DNA from: Gordionus sp. m RMFG-2023
Taxonomy: Eukaryota > Nematomorpha > Gordioida > Chordodea > Parachordodidae
Assembly (NCBI RefSeq): GCF_954871325.1
Contig: NC_088775.1
Span: 9,711,561 to 9,775,560, forward strand
Reading direction: 5' to 3'
Length of the DNA: 64,000 bases
Within the stretch, counting starts at the first letter, position 1. The number at the start of each line of letters is the position of its first letter. The notes beneath the pieces were generated by a model. The model worked only from the letters and a program-made list of their open reading frames with translations, searched no databases and was not told the origin of the DNA. Of the stretch, positions 58,045 to 64,000 are shown piece after piece. Made by a program: the position numbers and the translations under genes.

Positions 58045-59790
58045 TATGCTCATCTCATATATAAGTCTCAAAATACATTTGAATATTTTCCTGTCTGTGG
58101 AAGCTTTCTTTAAAAACTCCCAAGATAGGTCTAGTTCCACCAAAGACCTTATAATTCTTCCAAACCAGCTGCCTTTATAGGATAAAAAGGGCTTAAGAGC
58201 AGTGTCTTCCTGAGATTGGATTATAAGACCTGATGTATTAAATTGTTCGAAGGGTGTCTTAATATATGACCCACCAACTCAATTTTTCTATATTCTATCA
58301 TTTTTTGAAAAGGAAGAATATTGCAACTCGCCCATAACATATAATTTGTAGTATTACGAGGGTAAAAGGTCCTAGTTATGTATCTTAGACATTTATTAAT
58401 AAATATTTGCATCTTGCTATTATCCGACTTGGTATCATTCCATGTTTCCACGCCATAGTAAATGGAAGCCATTATTAGAACTTTAAATAACCTAATCTTA
58501 AAAGGGATAGATACTTGTCGTGATGACCAAATCTTCATCAAAGCCCTGTACTCTTCTCTGGTTTTATTTAATTTAGACTCTTGATTTTTTTTAGTACAAC
58601 CTTTCTTATCCAGCAATACACCTAAGTATTTTAAGGTAGTCCCTTCAGTAATCGTATTTCCATCTATAGTTAAATTTACCAGTGAAGGAGTATAATAGGA
58701 CGTCATCATTTTCGTCTTGTTTTTATTTAATATTAAACCAAAATGTCCCGCCTCTATGATCTATTTATGGCTGATTGGATATCCAACACTGATTCACCGA
58801 CTAGGTATAAATCGTCGGCGAAAGCTATAGTGTTCAATTTCCCAGAAGACCACTGAGCGAAGTGCATATCTCTGACTTTTATAATAACATGATTGATAAT
58901 AAAGTTAAATAAAATTGGTGATAAAACACATCCTTGCTTTAAACCCATCTTTATCGGAATATTAGGAGACTTTTTCCCCGCATGGATAATTTGCATAGAA
59001 TAACCTTTATAAATTACTTCAACAAACTTATCAAAGCTGAAGGAGTACCTACCTCCTTTAATGTCCTCCAAAGTTTGGATGATGTTACGGAGTCGAATCT
59101 TTTTTTAAAATCCAGAGCAACAATTATCAATTGTCTTTTCCGTATTAACGCTCTCTCTAGCTAAATTTTTATTGCTAGGATAGCCTCTATGCATTTCGAC
59201 CCTTCCTAAAAGCAACCAATGAATCCACAAAAAGAGGTTCCACTAACGGTCTTAATCTATTTACTATAACATTTGCAAAGATCTTAACCACCGAATTAAG
59301 TGATATTCCCCTCCAATCTTCAAGAAATTTAGGATTTTTAGTTTTTGGGAAATTGATTAAAATGGCGGTGATCCAATCGTTCGGACAAATCCTTTCAAGC
59401 TTTACTCTAGATATAATTGGCAGAAGAATCTCCGCGCATAACATGGAGTCGGTTTTTAAGTATTCACTATGTAATGAATCCTGACCACTTGCTTTGTGAT
59501 TTTTCAATTTGTTAATTGTTCCAACTAATTCAGCTTTCGTTGGTTGAATTCCTAACATCATTTGAGGTTTGGACTATTAATGAACTTCGTTGTACATTTC
59601 GTGAGTTTGTTTGTGGAGACCAAATTTCCGAAGAATCATTTGAGGTTTGGGCCAATGGTGATCTTTGTTGTGCCTTTCTTGAGCTTGTTTGAGGAGCAAA
59701 TTTTTGATGTAATAGAGTGTTGATCATGATAACAGGAATAATATGGGGATTAAGCTGTGGCTTTCGATATACTTGAGTGTTGATCAAGTA
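58045..59790 (-). mobile_element. Broken 5'-truncated LINE (non-LTR retrotransposon)
   Basis: Reverse transcriptase blocks in order on the minus strand. 59561-59187: TKAELVGTINKLKNHKASGQDSL, then WITAILINFPKTKN, then LEDWRGISLNSVVKIF. About 59160-59060, in another frame: VALDFKKRFDSVTSSKLW. 59071-58754: KMGLKQGCVLSPILFNF and IAFADDLYLVG (the FADD catalytic box). 58709-58221: thumb and C-terminal region with YYGVETWNDTK, FINKCLRYITR and YRKIELVGHILRH, running on to LSWEFLKKASTDR near 58095. At least two frame changes and a stop between 58754 and 58709 make it dead. The endonuclease is missing. An AP-endonuclease LINE of the RTE/CR1/Jockey group is likely; the clade is not resolved. Confidence 0.85.
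59560..59790 (-). repeat. Two tandem units of about 78 bases ahead of the LINE RT
   Basis: On the plus strand, catttgaggtttgg at about 59558 and 59637 begins two diverged units sharing ttcttgagtttg-type, gagcaaattt and ttcgttgt-type strings. A further gagtgttgatca string occurs twice (59717 and 59772). They translate as a repeated Gln/Ser/Thr-rich peptide (SSRKAQQRSPLAQTSND and NSRNVQRSSLIVQTSND), which may be a linker of the LINE protein or simple tandem duplication. Confidence 0.6.
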
Positions 59791-61520
59791 AGCGAGAAAA
59801 AGTTTTTATAAAATAATGATTTATCAGCTGTTTATAACATTACAGAAATATTTTGAAGAAAGATTTTATAATATTATTGATTGATTATGTTATAAAATTA
59901 CTATAGTAAATTCTAATAATTAAGGAAGAATTCAAATAAATAGTTTATTTTAAGTTGAAATAAATATTTAAAAAATAATTTAATATTTTATATATTTATA
60001 TATTTACCATTAACATTAAAATCTATTCTATTAATAATTGTCTTCTATATATTTGTATGATTGGTGTTTTTGATTATAGATTCCAAAGTATTACATATTC
60101 ATATACTAAAGATATGCGACTTTAGAACCTAAAGGTAGTGCTAAATTAATATTAATTATAAAAGAATTTCTCTTTTAATATTCAATCAAATTTAAATATA
60201 ACTAAGGCTCGTGTTTGGTAACCCACATAAATAATAGTTGCCTATTATATTTAAACCGTTTTTAGTAAAATATTTATATTATTATATTAATATGTTTGAT
60301 TTTAATATGCTTTCATTCTTATTATTATTATGCAGTGGAGTATTACTTAAAAAATTGGCGGGGGTAGGGGGGGGGGAGTATGATTATATTAACAAAAATA
60401 TGATATATATATAAAATCAAACCTATTTTATTATAATATAAATAGACTCTCAATTTATAATATTAACAAATTTAATGGCACCGATATCCATCAGTAGAAA
60501 TTTAAAAAAATATAAATGTGAATTTAAAAAATTTCCATTACTCCTTCATTCTTTTGTTTTTTGTGCGCTGTATTTTTGAAAAGATTTATTCTCATCACGA
60601 AGATTCCTTTCCCGTATTGATCATGGATCTGGAATTTATTCCAACGAAGATCCATTAATATTTATGAACATTAAATTTGACAAATCTTTTACTCTTAAAC
60701 TCATAGATTATCTATTTTTAAAGCCGTGTATCGAAATAAAAGAAAAATTTATTAAAAACAATTAATTTGAATACCAGTAATATAAGGGTTAATTAAAAGG
60801 TATAAGTTGTTATCATAATAAATGAAAATTATATGAGTTATAATTGATGGTATGTAAATTTTAGCATTTGAAGTTAGTATAAATAGTGTGATCGAAAATG
60901 TAATAATTAACAAAGAGGAAAGTTCATAATTTTTACCTAATAGTTTTAGTCTTTTTTTACTTCTATAATTTATAGTTTTCTATATCTTATTTTATAATAA
61001 TTACTGAGTAACTATTATAATGAATTTATTTTCTAACTTTATTTTTTGATCCTAATAATTATTAATTAAATTTGGAGTGGGGATGAATTTCACTCTCATT
61101 CAAACCATGAATTTTACACTAGAATAATCAAAATCACAAGATGAAATCCCATTCTCACTTCTACATAACAAGATTATTTATCCACTTGCAATTTTTCATT
61201 AGGAATATCTTCAACGATATATTATCGTAACACATCAAATGTTTTATTTGTATTAATTTCTTCGATATATGTCAAAATCTAGCAATCGTTTCATATTCAT
61301 TATTTGAATTTTAAAAAAATTCGTTTTATTTGTTTCCTGTCAAATCACACTTTTAAGATTTTAGTACAGTTTTCTATATGAATAAATAATATAACAGAAA
61401 GATTTCAAAAAAAATAGAAGCCATTTTGCCCCCGTTTTGTGAGTACATTACACAGAAGTGCATGATACTTTCTAGAGAAATTACAAGTTTGTGATTTTTA
61501 CAAAATGATTTCTGAATCGA
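59791..61520. other. Intergenic, no supported gene
   Basis: A/T-rich sequence. One G-run block starting cagtggagtatta (60333-60378) looks like the left end of a CAGTGG-type element whose right end was not found. Nothing else could be supported. Confidence 0.4.
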
Positions 61521-61870
61521 GTCACATCTAATGACATACATAATACCTAGACTGACGATTCATTCATTAAAAGTGTGCATTAATGTAAATCATTGGAGAC
61601 GTCATTTTGGTTACACTAATCATTATTAAAATTTTAAACGAGAGCCTAATTTATTCCTATATCTGATGCAAACTTTATTAAACAATTACCGGATCCTAGA
61701 GATAATAAGGAAGCAAGTTATTAATTTAATAGTAGTTTTTAACATGAGAATAATTACTATATATGTTACTAAAATGGCGGGTCCAGCTGATATTTAACGA
61801 CGCTTAAAAATGCATTTTAATGAATGAATCGTCAGTCTAGGTGTTATATATGTCATTGGTCACATCATTT
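61521..61870. mobile_element. MITE with about 75-base terminal inverted repeats
   Basis: The left arm (gtcacatctaatgacat, then acctagactgacgattcatt) is matched by the right arm in reverse (aatgaatcgtcagtctaggt, then atgtcattggtcacat). It is about 350 bases long with a non-coding core. The target duplication was not determined, so the superfamily is open. Confidence 0.75.
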
Positions 61871-62687
61871 ACGTATATATAACGTCAACATGAGAGAGGG
61901 GCGTAAAAAAATAAAAATTATTTGGTTATTAAAGATATAAAATTTTATTAATTAATTAAGTGATATTTATCTCATTTAATTACATATGTACTTTTGGTAT
62001 AGTTGGAGTTATACCTCTTAATATATTTTTAAAATATGGATAGTAACAACTATTTGATTATTGCGAACTAATATTTGTTTATCATCCCTAGCTGAAATAA
62101 TCATGAGGCATAAAAGAGTTTAATTACACATGTTTGGAGGTTGTCAATGGTGCCTCATTATAAATTATTTTCAACTAATATCATGATTTTGTTATAGCAT
62201 TATGAGTAAGCAAATATCGCGGCCTAAAGATCCAATTTTTTTAAATAGGGTTGGGATAGAATTTGGAGGAAGATCGCCTCCATATACAAATTTACGTCAT
62301 GTAGACGCCTACATAATATTTATTATTGTCAGCATGTTCCTAATGACTTAATTTTTTTTAGAACCGTAGTTAATCAATATAACAAATAAATTTTTCAAGC
62401 AGAATAACACAAAGGAACTAATAAAAAATTTAATAAAATACAAGCCTAACAATTAATAACCAACCGATTTGAAATTTGATATTCCTATTTAAACATTTAA
62501 TAGATTTTCTTAATTGGACTATTTTTTGCTTGAAGTGTTGGCAAATTAGCTAAGTTATAAGAGTCTAAAAATATTGCTATGTCTGCTATTTTTGAAGTTT
62601 AAACCTTAATTGAGACTAAAATGATAGTTATCACTTAAAAAGAACTCAAAATCTGTAAAAAGATGAAGCCTTAGCCTAATTAGCAGC

Positions 62688-62995
62688 GTCTACATGAGCG
62701 GAGAACGGTAGGAACAGTTTGCATCCATTTTTTCTTGAGGATATGGGGTAGGAGCTTGGGGGTAGCACAAGTTTTTTTGGGGGGTTATCTATTAAATTTT
62801 GAGATGAAATAGGTCAAAATATTTTACTTAAAAATGAATACCTTTTTTTTTTTTATAAAATAGACCTATTATAAATACAATGATATTGCTGATCATCGAC
62901 CAAATCTACATATTGCAAACAATCCTAGATAATATTTTCCAAATAAACCTTTAGCAGTTACAGGGTTTGACCTTCTCAAACTCAGAATGCTATAA
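62688..62995 (-). repeat. Interspersed C-rich repeat, copy C (inverted)
   Basis: Reverse-oriented copy of the 13072-13385 family. On the plus strand it starts gtctacatgagcggag, has G-rich runs, then tctattaaattttgagatg, aatgatattgctgatcatcg, accaaatctacatattgcaaacaatc and finally aaactcagaatgc. Confidence 0.65.
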
Positions 62996-63808
62996 TAATG
63001 CATTCATTGTAAATGAGGGGTTTTTTAATTGAAATTATGATAAAAATATTTATATTCACAATATTTTGTAAATTGGTAGTAGATATAAAATAATTTAAGT
63101 TATACTTCTTAAAACTGCAAGGAATATCATTATAAGTGTATAATAATTAACAAACATCGTTACCGAAGACGGTAAAATTTTTTATAGTAGGGTAGGCATA
63201 GGTTTTTGAGAAGGGTTTGCATCCAATGAAAATCCTGCCATGTAGATAATGCTTATTGTTTTAGATTTAGACTGGCTACATTAACAAATTGCATTTTTTC
63301 CTGAAAGTTATATTGGAAACTATTCTTATTTGTTATTTGATATTAGGTTGTCTGCAAAACCTTCTCAACTCGAAAACCCTATTAAGGGAAAATGTGATTA
63401 TTTTCGGATTGGGTTAGGATATAAAAATTTAGGTGAGTAGGGTTAAGTCGTGTTTGAAATAATTAAATTAAAATTGAATGACAAAACTTATTACTAGATC
63501 CACATTGGTTTTATACTTCTTCCTAATGTCAAAAACTCTCTACTAGGCTCAAAACATAAATATATATTTCTTAAATAATTCTACATTTAAACCAAGGAAT
63601 TATATAAAAAAATAGTGGCAATAGAAATACCTCTTCTTATCCAAAGGTATTTCAAAAACGTTTAGCTAGCCTCATAATTATAACAAAGTTTTAGCAATTT
63701 TCGAATTTTAATTTTCCTCGTGGAATGAAACACAATAGCAGTGAATTTAATACTAGTCCCAATGGGTTTAGAATTTCTTTTCAATATTAATAACCTTACA
63801 CTGGGCTC
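62996..63808. other. Intergenic, no supported gene
   Basis: A/T-rich sequence. The segment 63140-63250 (gggtaggcatagg, gggtttgcatccaatg, cctgccatgtag) resembles the outer part of the C-rich repeat family and of 42897-42960, but no intact element was resolved. Confidence 0.35.
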
Positions 63809-64000
63809 CAGTGGCGTCGCTAGGGGGGGGGGAGCAGGGGCTCGAGCCCCCTGAAAAATTTGAATAGCCCTCTGAGCAAAAATTTTTTTATTTAATGGCT
63901 CCTTAATATCTCTTTGAACTAAAAATAAATTTTTTTGATAGCCCCCTGAATGATTTCTTTTATAATTCTATTAAGTAATATATAGATTTAATTTTATTAT
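63809..64000. mobile_element. CAGTGGCG-ended hAT-type element, cut by window end
   Basis: Left end CAGTGGCGTCGCTAGG followed by a G9 run and a gctcgagccccctg block, like the CAGTGG ends of the 28610-29054 element. The right end lies beyond the window. Confidence 0.5.

Noticed and set aside
58982-59164. 60-codon plus-strand ORF
   Set aside because: It is antisense to the reverse transcriptase of the LINE, which is read on the minus strand.
1-64000. tRNA, rRNA or snRNA genes
   Set aside because: I looked for cloverleaf-like blocks and conserved rRNA strings and saw none. A tRNAscan-SE and Rfam run would settle this.

Overview
This is a strongly AT-rich animal (metazoan) nuclear contig: spliced genes with GT-AG introns, standard stop codons, and a very dense load of decayed transposable elements. 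It is not bacterial, viral or organellar. Three spliced genes could be reconstructed completely by reading across introns, using reading phase at each junction as a check: a neprilysin-like M13 metallopeptidase (minus strand, 14296-32857, 17 exons, 714 codons), a TMBIM4/GAAP-type BAX-inhibitor family protein (plus strand, 46761-48019, 7 exons, 236 codons) and a TMEM104-like multispanning transporter (minus strand, 48305-57243, 10 exons, about 580 codons). TMBIM4 and TMEM104 are convergent, 285 bases apart. Most of their introns are tiny and almost constant in size (41-47 bases), while the M13 gene has many introns of 0.3-4.3 kb filled with transposons. Extreme AT bias, micro-introns and heavy hAT content would fit a fast-evolving parasitic lineage such as Myxozoa, but the window alone does not prove the taxon.

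Layout. 1-5.1 kb: inverted-repeat arms enclosing a GC-ladder hAT transposon, then a palindrome and an unrecognised 122-codon ORF. 5.1-14.2 kb: no recognisable host gene; MITEs, a degenerate tandem repeat (9.5-9.8 kb), a second GC-ladder element (10.5 kb) and a G/C-run repeat (13.1 kb). 14.3-32.9 kb: the M13 peptidase gene; its introns hold a 2.9-kb hAT element, TA-flanked MITEs, a Harbinger-like MITE and more GC-ladder copies. 33-40.4 kb: a tandem repeat split by a hAT element, a 2-kb element with about 270-base terminal inverted repeats, a minisatellite and two further hAT remnants. 40.4-46.5 kb: nested repeats and a gag-only LTR retrotransposon fossil. 46.8-57.2 kb: the two membrane-protein genes. 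58.0-59.8 kb: a broken LINE. 59.8-64 kb: MITEs only.

The three host genes show no obvious functional linkage: one is a secretory-pathway zinc peptidase, the others are intracellular membrane proteins. The striking content is the transposon community: at least four hAT families recognisable by transposase or terminal repeats, one carrying ladders of a GGCCCGGCCCGG motif that stand out sharply from the AT-rich background.
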